The position numbers and the translations under genes are program-made. Shown piece after piece: positions 34,601 through 43,495 of a stretch of DNA of 64,000 bases. Under the pieces are notes generated by a model that saw nothing but the letters and a program-made list of their open reading frames with translations, was not told the origin of the DNA and made no database searches. Positions within the stretch are counted from its first letter, which is position 1; each line of letters opens with the position of its first letter. This DNA is from Ashinkailepas kermadecensis (Eukaryota; Arthropoda; Thecostraca; Neolepadidae): assembly GCA_034440615.1 (NCBI GenBank), contig JAOTOM010004562.1, positions 132,501-196,500 on the forward strand, read 5' to 3'.

Positions 34601-37600
34601 AAAAACCCATTAATTTCATAAATGTTTAAAAAATAAAATAAATGTTCTTCATAGCATATCCAGGGCCAAAATAGCCAGGAAATGGTTAATCGAAAAACTG
34701 CTGCAGAACACGGAGAATGCATTTCACGCCAAAACGACTTCTTCCTCTTTCGCTTCACATTGTGCCTATTTCATTATCGTTTTTATGATGTTACTTCAAA
34801 GTTCCCTCCATTTCAGTGCACAGATTAAAAACAGTACGAAAAGAAACAACATGTAACCATCATAGCAAACTGCACATTGCGATCAGCACTAAATTATCAG
34901 TGTGATTATCAATTTGAGAATTAAAGTAGGATTGCTTTTACTATTTAAATTTATCAGAGGACAGTGACCACCAATACTAAAGAATGCTTAGAACCAGGAA
35001 AAATCGTCACCATTCATTATTAATTTTGGGCAATCTTACACCTGCCTAGGTTGAACACGAATAGTATGTCGTTCTCGACATTTATGCAGCATTGCTTGAA
35101 TTTTCGTGGGTTTGACTTTCAAAGTTGGGGGGAGGCTGCCAAGTTGGGGGCTGAGCTGAAAGTTGGGAGACTGGAGCCCCCCAACTGAATAGGATCCTAC
35201 ACAGCTGCGCACAAGGCATTGATATGTGGAGCGCATCTTACCACTCAGAGCATGCATCAGAAGAGTACAGTAGGCTGTTGAGTGGCATGACAGTTGGAAT
35301 GAGTGTATCATGACAGCTTTGTGAAGTATTCCATTTATAATTAAAACGTTACTTGACAAATGTTCGACGTTTCGTTGTAGTACTTTTATCAACAACAAAT
35401 AAGTGGCCAAAGTCGACGGTCTGCCTACCATCTTGACCTGCTGTCTACGTTGATCGCCTGCTTGCCCTTGAGAAAGGTATCATACCGATACGTCGGGTAA
35501 CGTATTAATTTATTATTATTATTTATACGTATTATTCATAACGCAACGTATTAATGTCAAATGTAATAATACATACAACACATGTTTAGCAGGCTATGTT
35601 CAGCAGGTGACTTTAACCAGCTTTAATTATGGTTAAAACCGGTTGGACATTACTACTTTTGTTCATCGTCATCGTGAACGTTAATAAAACTAAAATTTAG
35701 TGAACATTCAATAATTGTGAGCTGAGCATGCATGTCGTTAAAAATATATTTGTCATGGTGATATATATTTATTATATTGTCTGCTCCATCTACTTCTCTT
35801 CTATATATTATCTAACATGCATCTAATCTCTAATGTCTAAGGCTAATCGTATTAACTGTGAAGTGCGACTAAAGTGACGCAAAACAACGAAGAAATCCGA
35901 TTCTCATTCCCAATATCCCAGAGTAAAATGGACAATCAGCTTCAGCCAGGGTTGGACTTATGACTTAGAATTCTGGGATTGGGGGAATTTTTCGGAGCCA
36001 TCAGATTCAGAGAGCATAATTTATGTCCACTCTTACACCAAGGACTCTTTGTACCTCCCGGTGAGGATTTCCATTTCTATTGAAGAACAATAAACCTGCA
36101 GGTACTTCAAACACCGCCATACAATATTTCAGGAAGAAATGGAAAGGGTCTTGTTCTAGAAGAAGAAAAATCACGGACATGGTTGCTTTTTCCAACCCTG
36201 CTATCAGCTTATGTATAAAAGGAGCTATCTTTCTGAATGCTGTCACTGATCCTTCATTGCCTATCTCAATAGGCTGAGAACTGCCATGGTACCCAGAAGA
36301 AGTGTCCAGCCAGGGTTGAAGGAAAAGCTGAGGAACAATCAGGGTTGGCAAGATGCATGCATAAGCTGGTTAATACCAGAGACCTGGCAAAAGCATTTGC
36401 TACCAACGCTAAGTCACATCAACATTGTACAGGAGACCACGACAAACTTGTGATTTTGGATCCGGAGGTTCTCCGGATCACAGAGATATAACCCCATCGT
36501 GGTTTGATGTGAGGATAACAGTTTTTGCCAGCAAATGGCTTTTACCGGATAACACGCGCACCGAAGGGGGAGGGGAGGGGGCGGAATCAGCCCACCCTTC
36601 ACATTTTCGACGTCTCATAAACGGGCAGGGATATTATTGTAATGAAATGTTTGGATTTTGTTACAGATTGAGAAGCGTATCCTATGCAATACACATTTGT
36701 TAAATCCGTTGGTAGATGTAGGAACTATGGGGGGGGGGGGGTAAAGTCAACCGACCGGGCGCCGGCCGGCCCCCGGCCGCCGAGCGTTCGAAGTCACACA
36801 AGGTTTCGTCGGAGCGGCGGCGGCGCAGTGACGCGGAGGCACGGTGTGGCGACCGATCACGAGCTCATTTGACTCTGAAGGCATTGATCCAGTGTTCGGA
36901 ACTGTATACTGCAGCAAGTTCACTGCAGACGTAGCCTGTCTTCTAAATTGTGTGATTATAGCTTCAGTAGTGTCAGAGATCTTGAAGGGGGGGGAGAATC
37001 CGTCCCCTCTGGGTTTCGTTACCTGAGAGGCCCTCCGGCACACGAGTTACTACCAGTGGCATAGCAAAAACTAGTGCTTGCCAACATTTTGCCAACCCTG
37101 GAACTGATAGGCGCATTAGAAGATAGATCAATAAAAGAACAAAGTATGGCATTGTAGCACTTCGTATATATGTACTGAATACTTCAGCCTAAATATGACG
37201 ATTAGGTATGCAATTTTGTTGTGATTTCCATGCAAATTGTTTGTAATGTATCTGCAATGTGCAGAATCCTCAAACATAAAATTCCAATGATTGGTTTTGT
37301 CCAGCTTTATCCAGCATTAACCTGCTAATGCCGGCTGAAACCACTGGCCCCAATAAAACTAGTTTTGCCCGGCTTTTGGCTGACCATGGTACAGTAGTCA
37401 CCCTACATGTACTCACACAGCACATGCTTGCAGAGCACATGCATCAATGTAGAAGTCAGATAGAGGGACAAGTGATGTGGATCTGGAGAACAGATCCGAT
37501 CATTGAACAAAATATATATTTCTAGAGAACACAGCAGATGTGTATAGAACACAAGCAGCAATGAATAATTCAGACATAGCAACAGTAAACAACACAGGGA

Positions 37601-38608
37601 AAAGGGTGATGCAGTTTATTATGCCCATGATTGATTGATTGATTGATTATTTGGGCTTAAGGGTGCGCCGACTACATGGTCATTTGGCGCCCATATATTA
37701 GGCCCATGAGAAATTGGATCAGCATGCATGCAGCATGCTTGAGCAAAACAGAACACCATTGTCTGGGTAAGCAGCACTCATTAAATATTACCAGAACACT
37801 ACCCTGATGATCCTAAGTTGACTTCGGATAGAATCTTTTCACAAATTGAGGATCAAGATCAGAACATGATAAGATTCAGTCAGACCTGACAACCAGACTA
37901 AAATAACCACTTACTGATAAAACAGACCCTGGTATAGAGCATGGCAGGCACAAGGTGTATATGAAATGATACAGGTAATGGGTGCAGAGGAGAGTCACAG
38001 GCATATCTAGTGCAGATTGCAAATGAAGAAGTTGTACATTCAGTGGTCATGCAACGTTAATTTACCACACATATTGCACCAGTGATAAATTATTCGTGAA
38101 ATAGGGTGAAATATACCACTTTCTGAACACTCAATCAACATCCTTCTCCAAAAAGTATCCACATCCTGTTCCATGATGCATGCTTATGAAGTCTTTGTCT
38201 CTTGATACGCAAACATTTCACAATGCAATTTCAGGTAAAGGGATTACCTGTAATGTGACATGGCATACAATAGCAGTTTATAGCACAGTTATTATTCTCC
38301 ATATCCCAAATGTAGCTCTTCTTAAATTATGAATCTCAAAACAAATGATAAACATAGTCATAAGTACCTGTACCATTGGCTCAAATTTGAGTCTGAAAAA
38401 CATCAAAAGCATTTTAAATGAGTCATTCCATGGAAAATTTTTACATCCCACTGTGCTTGTTTTGACATCTCACCCCTAATCAAAAACTGTTATTTTAACC
38501 CTGTATTGCACATCAACTCACCTTTTTTGTGCTAAAGACCCCTTCATCTATGCCATCAAACACTGGCACTGGTCTTGGTGTGGTAACTGTAGAGTGAGCT
38601 TCCATCAT
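16444..38608 (-). CDS. Myt1: Myt1, membrane-associated CDK-inhibitory kinase (10 coding exons)
   Basis: Exons in transcript order are 38608-38522, 33948-33800, 31751-31515, 29247-29046, 27519-27394, 25456-25238, 24206-24075, 19439-19155, 17244-17094 and 16630-16444. Myt1 phosphorylates Thr14/Tyr15 of CDK1 to hold cells out of mitosis and is tethered to ER/Golgi membranes. The predicted protein of about 591 residues has a Pro-rich N-terminus ([14 protein letters not shown]), glycine loop IGSGCFGEV (123-131), ATP Lys146 (AIKK), HLDIKPEN (Asp239), DFG (Asp257), the Wee1/Myt1 signature [10 protein letters not shown] (277-286), [12 protein letters not shown], and a hydrophobic segment (about 400-410) after the kinase as in the family. 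Splice phases agree at every junction except exon 8 to exon 9, where one base is missing or two are extra. The paralogue Wee1 lacks the post-kinase membrane segment, so Myt1 is preferred. Confidence 0.95.
16631..17093. other. Myt1 intron 9
   Basis: A CCAACCAATCAATCAATC tract near 16803 resembles the tail of the local LINE/SINE families. Nothing else was recognised. Confidence 0.5.
17094..17244 (-). CDS. Myt1: Myt1 exon 9
   Basis: Acceptor GGACAG|ATGACG, donor CAAGC|GTAAGT. It encodes [19 protein letters not shown], then [18 protein letters not shown] and [10 protein letters not shown]. The only open frame that continues correctly into exon 10 requires one nucleotide from exon 8. Confidence 0.85.
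17245..18937. other. Myt1 intron 8, no repeats recognised
   Basis: Unique-looking AT-rich sequence; no coding or mobile-element signal was seen. Confidence 0.5.
18938..19125. repeat. 10-bp GGTGCAGTAC tandem repeat by the exon 8 donor
   Basis: About seven copies of GGTGCAGTAC (18938-19010) are followed by decayed GTACGGTAC-type units to about 19125, ending 30 bp from the exon 8 donor, itself GTACGTACG. Confidence 0.9.
19155..19439 (-). CDS. Myt1: Myt1 exon 8 (membrane segment), apparent frameshift
   Basis: Acceptor CCCGACAG|GTGAGT, donor GCCGATG|GTACGT, 285 nt. The phase-0 frame from exon 7 gives [16 protein letters not shown] then [16 protein letters not shown], a membrane segment where Myt1 has one, then seven-residue CPTPAPF-like repeats. 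Exon 9 needs the other frame, whose end reads [13 protein letters not shown]. Both are open to the donor, so a one-base change lies within the GC-rich 21-bp repeats (about 19180-19390). The acceptor also reads as a perfect donor (CAG|GTGAGT), which makes the boundary less certain. Confidence 0.7.
19440..22960. repeat. 46-bp satellite array (about 74 copies) in Myt1 intron 7
   Basis: The unit begins TTGTCAGACATGATATACAC and continues TCGCCTGTTGGACACGGCAC then ATAGAC or ATATAC; period 46. A few units carry deletions, insertions or TCACCTGTTGG. The edge nearest exon 8 is more diverged (19440-19560), and the acceptor of exon 8 itself resembles the unit. Strings of short open frames on both strands are produced by the array and are not genes. 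Confidence 0.97.
22961..24074. other. Myt1 intron 7, remainder
   Basis: It has degenerate satellite edge to about 23000 and then unique sequence. GCCCGGTACGTGCACYAC occurs near 23680 and 23950. No gene was recognised. Confidence 0.5.
24075..24206 (-). CDS. Myt1: Myt1 exon 7 (kinase C-lobe end)
   Basis: Acceptor GGCCCACAG|CTGCGAG, donor CATAGCT|GTACGT, 132 nt, phase 0 both sides. It encodes [20 protein letters not shown], the last kinase helix, then [16 protein letters not shown] and VIACSIA, leading into the membrane segment. Confidence 0.9.
24187..24545. repeat. 60-69-bp tandem repeat spanning the exon 7 acceptor (6 copies)
   Basis: Units carrying CACTCCAGCGCCTCCCGCAG or variants begin near 24187, 24250, 24310, 24370, 24438 and 24507. 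Each reproduces the exon 7 start on the minus strand ([14 protein letters not shown]) and most reproduce an ACAG|CTG acceptor. Confidence 0.9.
24546..25237. other. Myt1 intron 6, no gene
   Basis: Apart from the repeats listed, unique AT-rich sequence with an A-run near 24820. Confidence 0.5.
25238..25456 (-). CDS. Myt1: Myt1 exon 6 (activation segment and C-lobe)
   Basis: The donor is CCCAGC|GTGAGT. The acceptor is a tandem NAGNAG (GGCAGCAG|GAC), so the exon may begin at 25456 or 25453, with or without one Gln. It encodes [20 protein letters not shown], then [20 protein letters not shown] and [20 protein letters not shown]. Confidence 0.95.
25454..25909. repeat. 114-bp tandem repeat (4 copies) reproducing the exon 6 acceptor
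   Basis: CTGCTGCCGGGCCACACA starts at 25454, 25568, 25682 and 25795. On the minus strand each unit ends TGTGTGGCCCGGCAGCAG, the exon 6 3' splice site. The unit is 38 codons long. The one nearest the exon is stop-free in the exon frame; the next has a TGA. Confidence 0.95.
25910..26663. other. Myt1 intron 5: GGCTTCG-rich block and unique sequence
   Basis: 25995-26260 is built from irregularly spaced GGCTTCG/CGAAGCC heptamers. A second such block is at 26940-27220. No coding signal. Confidence 0.7.
26664..26931 (+). mobile_element. hAT-like MITE, 268 bp, copy 1
   Basis: Ends are CAGGGTTGGATTTG and TTTTTCCAACCCAG, with decayed 8-bp flanks GTTCGAGG/GTTAGATG. It is homologous in reverse to 31148-31415 (also 268 bp), including TCAGTTTGTACTTTCC-like and CACCATTCAACCTCTAAA segments. 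Confidence 0.8.
26940..27220. repeat. GGCTTCG heptamer-rich block
   Basis: Irregular GGCTTCGG/TTGGCTTC repeats matching the block at 25995-26260. It flanks the MITE at 26664. Confidence 0.75.
27394..27519 (-). CDS. Myt1: Myt1 exon 5 (catalytic loop and DFG)
   Basis: Acceptor GCTCTGCAG|GCGGTG, donor TCCGCC|GTGAGT, 126 nt, phase 0. It encodes [20 protein letters not shown], then [18 protein letters not shown]. Exon 4 ends VDLLL, giving the expected LLL-AVKHLH junction. Confidence 0.95.
27489..27616. repeat. 64-bp tandem duplication of the exon 5 acceptor
   Basis: Two essentially identical 64-bp copies (27489-27552, 27553-27616), starting CCAGCTGGTTGTCGTGCAGG. Each contains the intron end, the GCTCTGCAG acceptor and the first 31 bp of exon 5. 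Only the copy nearer the exon body continues into coding sequence. Confidence 0.97.
27617..29045. other. Myt1 intron 4, no gene
   Basis: CTAATCT short repeats (27606-27650), then unique AT-rich sequence. Confidence 0.5.
29046..29247 (-). CDS. Myt1: Myt1 exon 4 (kinase N-lobe/hinge)
   Basis: Acceptor GTGTCTCAG|CCGG, donor CTGCTGCTG|GTGAGG, 202 nt. It encodes [16 protein letters not shown], then [19 protein letters not shown], matching the family hinge motif YLQTELC, and [14 protein letters not shown] 5-bp AGGTC microrepeat (29257-29275) lies just upstream of the acceptor. Confidence 0.95.
29248..30284. other. Myt1 intron 3 (part), no gene
   Basis: No repeat or coding similarity was recognised apart from the AGGTC tract. 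Confidence 0.5.
30285..30440. repeat. about 61-bp tandem palindromic repeat (3 copies)
   Basis: Each unit centres on the palindrome TGTAGCATGCTACA (ATATAGCATGCTACA in unit 2) inside GATCGTAA...TCGTGATC, separated by CCATATGGGGAGA-like linkers. Confidence 0.9.
30441..31147. other. Myt1 intron 3 (part), no gene
   Basis: Unique AT-rich sequence with a C-run at 30434-30447; no coding signal recognised. Confidence 0.5.
31148..31415 (-). mobile_element. hAT-like MITE, 268 bp, copy 2
   Basis: Ends CAGCGCTGGACAAAAATG and AAATCCAACCCTG, with flanking 8-bp TSD TCTCAGAA/TCTCAGGA (7 of 8). It is homologous in reverse orientation to 26664-26931. Confidence 0.85.
31515..31751 (-). CDS. Myt1: Myt1 exon 3 (ATP-binding N-lobe)
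   Basis: Acceptor GATGACAG|C, donor CAGACCG|GTGGGT, 237 nt. It encodes [58 protein letters not shown] and [13 protein letters not shown]. Confidence 0.95.
31752..32399. other. Myt1 intron 2 (part), no gene
   Basis: No recognised repeat or coding signal. Confidence 0.5.
32400..32890. repeat. 36-bp and 24-bp nested tandem repeats
   Basis: Units GTCTGATGTCTCAGGCAGTC + AGGCAGGCAGTCGAGT (36 bp) switch to shorter GTCTGATCCGGAGGCAGTCG-type units after 32590, then mix. The two unit types share GTCGAGTGTCTGAT. Confidence 0.95.
33370..33760. repeat. degenerate CCACCACCCAGCCA repeat next to the exon 2 donor
   Basis: Irregular units such as ACCACCCAGCCACAATCTGG and CCAACCATCCGGTCACTGCC form a C/A-rich array ending about 40 bp from the exon 2 donor at 33799. 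Confidence 0.85.
33800..33948 (-). CDS. Myt1: Myt1 exon 2 (Pro-rich N-terminal)
   Basis: Acceptor TTGCCGCAG|GAGCGC, donor CGACTC|GTGTAC, 149 nt. It encodes [37 protein letters not shown] and AVSFKDDSD. Phases match exons 1 and 3, and RPPPPP corresponds to the Pro-rich N-terminal stretch of vertebrate PKMYT1. Confidence 0.85.
34060..34247 (-). mobile_element. tRNA-derived SINE (S2)
   Basis: The minus-strand head GACGAGTGGTCTAGGGGTAA and box B GTGGGTTCGAGTCTCAC are followed by the body CGCGACCAATCGGCGTGAGA and the 3' end CCAATAACCAACCAACC. GGTTATG at 34060-34066 and 34241-34247 is a probable TSD. It lies in Myt1 intron 1, in the sense direction. Confidence 0.9.
34248..35946. other. Myt1 intron 1 (part), no gene
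   Basis: AT-rich unique sequence with ATT/TTA runs near 35505-35545. An open frame at 34243-34758 (-) has no recognisable family. Confidence 0.5.
35947..36200 (+). mobile_element. hAT-like MITE, CAGGGTTGGA family, copy 3
   Basis: Ends CAGGGTTGGACTTATGAC and TTTTTCCAACCCTG, 254 bp. Flanks share only 5 of 8 bases (GCTTCAGC/CTATCAGC). Internal sequence is diverged from copies 1 and 2, so the family assignment rests mainly on the termini. Confidence 0.6.
36201..38521. other. Myt1 intron 1 (part), no gene
   Basis: It contains a repeat segment at 36845-37020 homologous to 57005-57160, a LINE/SINE-type tail at 37627-37710 (GATTGATTATTTGGGCTTAA), a G-run at 36730 and AT-rich unique sequence. Confidence 0.6.
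36845..37020 (+). repeat. interspersed repeat, copy A
   Basis: It shares order and sequence with 57005-57160: CCGATCACGA(G/C)CTCATTTGAC, then CTAAATTGTG/CAAATTATG, GCTTCARTAGT and GATCTTGAAGGGG/AATCTTAGGGACA. Confidence 0.6.
38522..38608 (-). CDS. Myt1: Myt1 exon 1 (candidate start)
   Basis: It starts at tandem ATGATG (38608-38603) seven bases after an acceptor TTTTACAG|TGACAGC, so this is the first coding exon with at least one 5' UTR exon upstream, or coding continues upstream. Donor AAAAAAG|GTGAGT. It encodes [20 protein letters not shown] and DEGVFSTKK. The TPxPVP segment followed after splicing by RPPPPP matches the order in vertebrate PKMYT1. Confidence 0.8.
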
Positions 38609-38615
38609 GCTGTCA

Positions 38616-39840
38616 CTGTAAAATTGAATAGCAATTAGTTTTTGACAAGATTAGGCCAGATGGTTCCATATTTGAACAAAGGAAGATAGCTTCTGGTCGC
38701 TTCTGGATATTGAGTCCAAAAACAGGAAGGACTCCATGCTACCACCAGGGCATGATCATAATTAACTTAAGTTCAATGCATTATGCAATTCACAATAATT
38801 TCAATTATGCATATCAATAAGATAGTAAATTCTCAGAACCTTAGTTCATGACACATATACATAATCATTTAATCGGAGGCAGCCATGGTGGCATTCCTGC
38901 TCTTGCAGCCTGGCCCATTTGCCAATTGGGAAAAATAAATGCACCCCACCCATCCCAACCATGTTAAGAATGGGACCACAGTCCTAAATTCCTGCATATA
39001 CTGTGGTTAGTTGGTTTGGTATTGGAATATATGGCATAGCACATAAAACATGAATTCAAGGAAAAAACATAGACCAATGGACATGAAAGCAAGGACAAAT
39101 ATGCAAAAAACGATGTAGGCAAACATTCCATTCAGGAATAAATCTCCATGGGCAACTTTAGTAACAATACCTACTAAACTTCTGGAAGTTTGGTAAATAT
39201 TCCTACTAAACAAACTTCCCCTATTAGTAAATGTACATACTAAACCTTTTTGAGGATGCGCTGGACATTGACAGCACTGCCATTCACAATTACAGCATCT
39301 CAAGGAACTTCTGACCTTGGATGCATCAGTTTGGAGTATGAATTCTCAGAAATAAATGTTGAATCAAGGCAGAAACATAAGGTTTTTGATGTTAGAGTAT
39401 TAAATTTAGTGCTTTAAGTGTTGAAATTATTATCATGTCTGTGACACACCAGGTATGGATAATTATACATGATGTGCTATATTTGTAGTGAAGATTTTGA
39501 TTGTGTATGTATTTGCCAACTAAAAGAAACCAATTGCAGAGAAAATGAGTCGTCTCGTATTTTGTACTTTAAAATACCCTGTATTCAAAAATAAAAATTT
39601 TAAAGAATCAAAATCTACCTTGATCTCCAATTATACCAAAATAAGCACCTAAATGCACCAAAGGGGCAAAATCTGCACCAGAGATTGAATACATGCACCA
39701 AATGCAGAACAAAACATGAAGAAAGCAAATAAAGTCAGCATATTGAGATCTCAAGATTTTGTTGAGATCTCCCTGGTCTCAAGATATCTTTGAAAGTGCC
39801 ACACTGCAGTCTGGATTTATACCAAGGACTTTCGTCTTTC
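38616..39840. other. upstream of Myt1 exon 1, no gene
   Basis: AT-rich unique sequence, presumably the intron before the coding start; a 5' UTR exon was not identified. Confidence 0.4.
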
Positions 39841-40127
39841 TTTACCTTTCGGCCAACATATACTGCCAAAGTTAGTTATTTGTAAAGAGGTGTACAGTGG
39901 GGAAAGTGACGTCACAGGAGTTGGGTGTCGATGTGTTAGGTTAGGTTTGGTTTGATTAGGTTTGGTTAGGTTTGGTTTGGTTAGGATTGGTTTGGTTTGG
40001 TTAGGTTAGTGCCCGTCAACACCCGACTCCTGACGTCACTTCCCTGACTCCTGTGACGTCATGTTCCCCACTGTACACCTCTTTACAAATCACTAACCTT
40101 GGCAGCATGTGTCGGCCGAAAGGTAAA
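39841..40127. mobile_element. foldback (inverted-repeat) element, 287 bp
   Basis: Arms of about 100 bp: TTTACCTTTCGGCC...GTGTACAGTGGGGAA...GACGTCACAGGAGT on the left and the reverse complement on the right (ACTCCTGTGACGTCA, TTCCCCACTGTACACCTCTT, GGCCGAAAGGTAAA). The loop is a degenerate TTAGGTTTGGTTTGG tract. No clear TSD. Confidence 0.85.
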
Positions 40128-42316
40128 GATTACCAGACTTTCATTAACATTGAGAGGAGCAAATTGCTGCTGCAGCCTTTGACTTCTGGAACCAGTGCAG
40201 TTATGACCAAATGCACAGAACTGAGTGCATGCATATGTTATATTTGGTACAATGCATATTTATCACAAAATTAAAATCACACTAATCTGCTTAGGCAGTG
40301 GGCATGGATATTTTTTAGACACCTTGCAAACAGATGCTTTAGCACTGATTTGAGTGATTGGTTAGTTATTGGGTTTCAAAGGGCATATCAACCTCAAAGG
40401 ACATACAGGTACATACCTAGGTACCAACTTTTGCAAAGTTAACCAGTGGCCATGCTAAAATTGGTTAGTTACCCACGTATTTTGGCTTTAGGGCGTTTCG
40501 ACCAGAGATGCTAAAATTGGTGACAACTGGTCAATGTACAGTATAAACATTCCAAGATGAAAATTGACTTGCCCTGATCGTTGCTAGTCTTCCAGTAAGT
40601 GCTTAAAACTTGTAATTCAGATCGGGAGTGGCAACTATCTAAAGAGAACCACGCTTCAAGTCATACAACTCCACAACCTCTCACAACCGTTTCATGTAAA
40701 CAAATCCGAAATGGCGCGCAAACCAGAGGGATGTTCAATGGCGCATGCGGCGTTTCCGTGAACCCAAATAAGCTCCACCCCAAGCCACTGACGTCAGCAG
40801 AGTACAGCGACTTTTGTTGATGGGTGGGTGAATGGAGGTGCATGTATAAATTGTATGTATGGATGTATGCATGCATATGTGACATTGGATAGATGCGCAA
40901 AGGACGCAAGAGAGGCCTAAGTGATACAATGAGCTCGGTTTTTTTTGCTATGAGCTATTTCACAATTCAGTTAAAACGATCGAACATTTCATAGTACACA
41001 CTTCCGTTTTTCAAGACATGCCTTACTGCGCTTAATTGTTTATGGGATGTCAGTCTATGTCAGTGTTGCTTTTCTTGCTCACGTAAACGAGGGCGCAGCC
41101 AGGGGTGTCATTTTGTATATGATAAGGGGTGCCACTGTCACCCTCAATCACTGATTCCCCCACCGCACGGGCTGAAGCTTAACCTTTGCGTGCAGCCATT
41201 ACATCTGCTCACTCGGCAGTTGATATTTTATCGTCAACCGTGCGAGCGATTTGGCAACATTGGTTTCTTCCCTTTGGTCGGCTTCAAATTGCTCTAATCC
41301 AATCAGCAACCTTGTTTGTTATGCAGGATAGCATTGCAGTAATGATGTGCAATCTCTGCAATCTTTGTAGTGGGTAATCCGTATATAACACTGTAATCTT
41401 CGTAATGCCCATGCTTGAGACGTTGATGTAAGATGATGAGAATGGGGAGGGTGGGAGAAAGGGAAAGAGGAAGAGAGAAGGTGAGATCAGTGGATGAGAG
41501 AGGGAGACAATTGGCATAGCCAAAGTGAGGGAGGGGAGCGAAGAAGGCAACCGCCGCCTCCCTTGGAGGGCCGGAGTGACCGCCTTGAGGGGTTTGCAAG
41601 GGCCTTTCAAGGTGTCGGTGTAGGGGACCCGCAAAGGCCCCATCCCAGCCAGCAATTTAATTGGGCTGAACGTCTCTTGCTTGGGCAGCTCGGGAAAAAC
41701 CGAGTTCAATTTGGACTAGCACAAAAGCACTCTCACAGGTGCTTGTGGCTTAGTCGGGCAAACCGGAGTTAATACCATACTCTGGGAAAGTGTGGTTTTT
41801 CCACTTTATACCCAAGCGGTCTAACTTGGGCTAAACTTTGGCAAACCGGAGCACAGTCAAAACTATAGCGAAATTGGGTTTCCCCGCTTTATGCCCGGCA
41901 GAGATCACGAATTGTGTCTAGGTCCTGAAGGGTTCATTTTTTAAGCGATCTCAGAAATGTGTAATGTGCTGTAATCATACGGAAAGGGTGCGTCGAGTAA
42001 CAATCTGACAATCCAATTGTTGTTTTTTCAATTGCGTTTGTTCTAAATATTTAGAGACATCTAATTTGGATTGACTTCCTTTTGGATGGGCAATTTCCCT
42101 TCGGGATAATTTCTTGTCTAATTATCTCAACTATGGGGGCAGAAGGCTGATATCCACAACCCTCCCCACCCCCACCCTCCATCCCCCACCCCACCCCACC
42201 CACGGATGATGTCTTACAAGGTCATGGATCAGGTAAGTCTTACGTACTAGTGTTAGCCTTTCATCATTCCATCTTAATAGGTATGTTTAGTGCCAGCCCG
42301 CGTGGATCCACACATC
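40128..42316. other. upstream region, no gene recognised
   Basis: TTGGTTAGTTATTGGG and TTTTGGCTTTAGGGCGTTTC near 40365-40505 are LINE/SINE tail remnants. 40700-40800 is less AT-rich, with ATGGCGCGCAAA and a CTGACGTCAG. 41290-41770 carries open frames without a recognised family. 42140-42205 is a CCCCACCC tract. Confidence 0.5.
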
Positions 42317-42579
42317 TGTGCATGCAAGGGCGTCGCCACCGGGGGGCAGAGGGGGCAGTCGCCCCCCCCCACCTGCCGTGAGACTGGGGGGGGATCGCCG
42401 CCCCCCCCCCCCTGAAATTTGAGGAGGCCCCTATCCGGATATGCACAGGAAAAAAGTGAGCAAGGAGGCCGACCAGACATGAGAGGAGACCTCCAAGACG
42501 TGAGAGGATGCCCCTAATTTGAAGAAGGAGTCACCTGGGAGAGGATAGGAGGCCCCAGAAATCAAGAGAGTGCCAACAA

Positions 42580-43495
42580 TTGGCACGGAGGCCCCCAGGA
42601 TTGCAAAGGAGGCCCCCCAGGATTGCAAAGGAGGCCCCCAGGATTGCAAAGGAGGCCTCCAGGATTACAAAGGAGGCCCCCGGGATTGAAAAGGAGGCCC
42701 CCAGGATTGCAAAGGAGGCCCCTAGGATTGCAAAGGACGACTCCAGGATTGCAAAGGAGGCCCCCAGGAATGCAAAGGAGGCCCTCAGGATTGCAAAAGA
42801 GGCTCCCAGGATAGCAAAGGAGGCCCCCAGGATTGCAATGGGGGCCTCCATGATTGCAAAGGAGGCCTCCAGGATTACAAAGGAGGCCCCCAGGATTGAA
42901 AAGGAGGCTCCCAGGATTGCAAAGGAGGCCCACAGGATTGCAAAGGATGACTCCAGGATTGCAAGGGAGGCCCCAAGAATGCAAAGGAGGTCCCCAGGAT
43001 TGCAAAGGAGGCCTCTAGGATTACAAAGGAGGCCCCAGGATTGCAAAGGAGGCCCCAGGATTGCAAAGGAGGCCCCCAGGATTGCAAAGGAGGCCCCCAG
43101 GTTTGCAAAGGAGGCCATCAGGATTACAAAGGAGGACTCCAGGATTGCAAAGGAGGCCCCGAGGAATGAAAAGGAGGCCCCCAGGATAGCAAAGGAGGCC
43201 CCAGGATTGCAAAGGAGGCCCCAGGATTACAAAGGAGGACTCCAGGATTGCAAAGGAGGCCCTCAGGATTGCAAAGGAGGCCCCCAGAATTGTAAAGGAG
43301 GCCCCCAGGATTGCAAAGGAGGCCCTCAGGATTGCAAAGCAGGCCCCAGGATTGCAAAGGAGGCCACCAGGATTGCAAAGGAGGCCCTCAGGATTGCGAA
43401 GGAGGCCCACAGGATTACCAAGGAGGCCCCCAGGATTGCAAAGGAGACCCTCAGGATTGCAAAGTAGGCCCCCATAATTGCAAAGGAGGCCCAAT
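42580..43495 (+). repeat. 21-bp minisatellite inside hAT element 1
   Basis: The unit is GGAGGCCCCCAGGATTGCAAA, about 43 copies with CCC/CC and TTGC/TTAC variants. Long frames on both strands across it are repeat artefacts. Confidence 0.97.

Noticed and set aside
34243..34758. 171-residue minus-strand frame upstream of Myt1 exon 2
   Set aside because: No recognisable motif, it lies in Myt1 intron 1, and has no splice signals joining it to Myt1.
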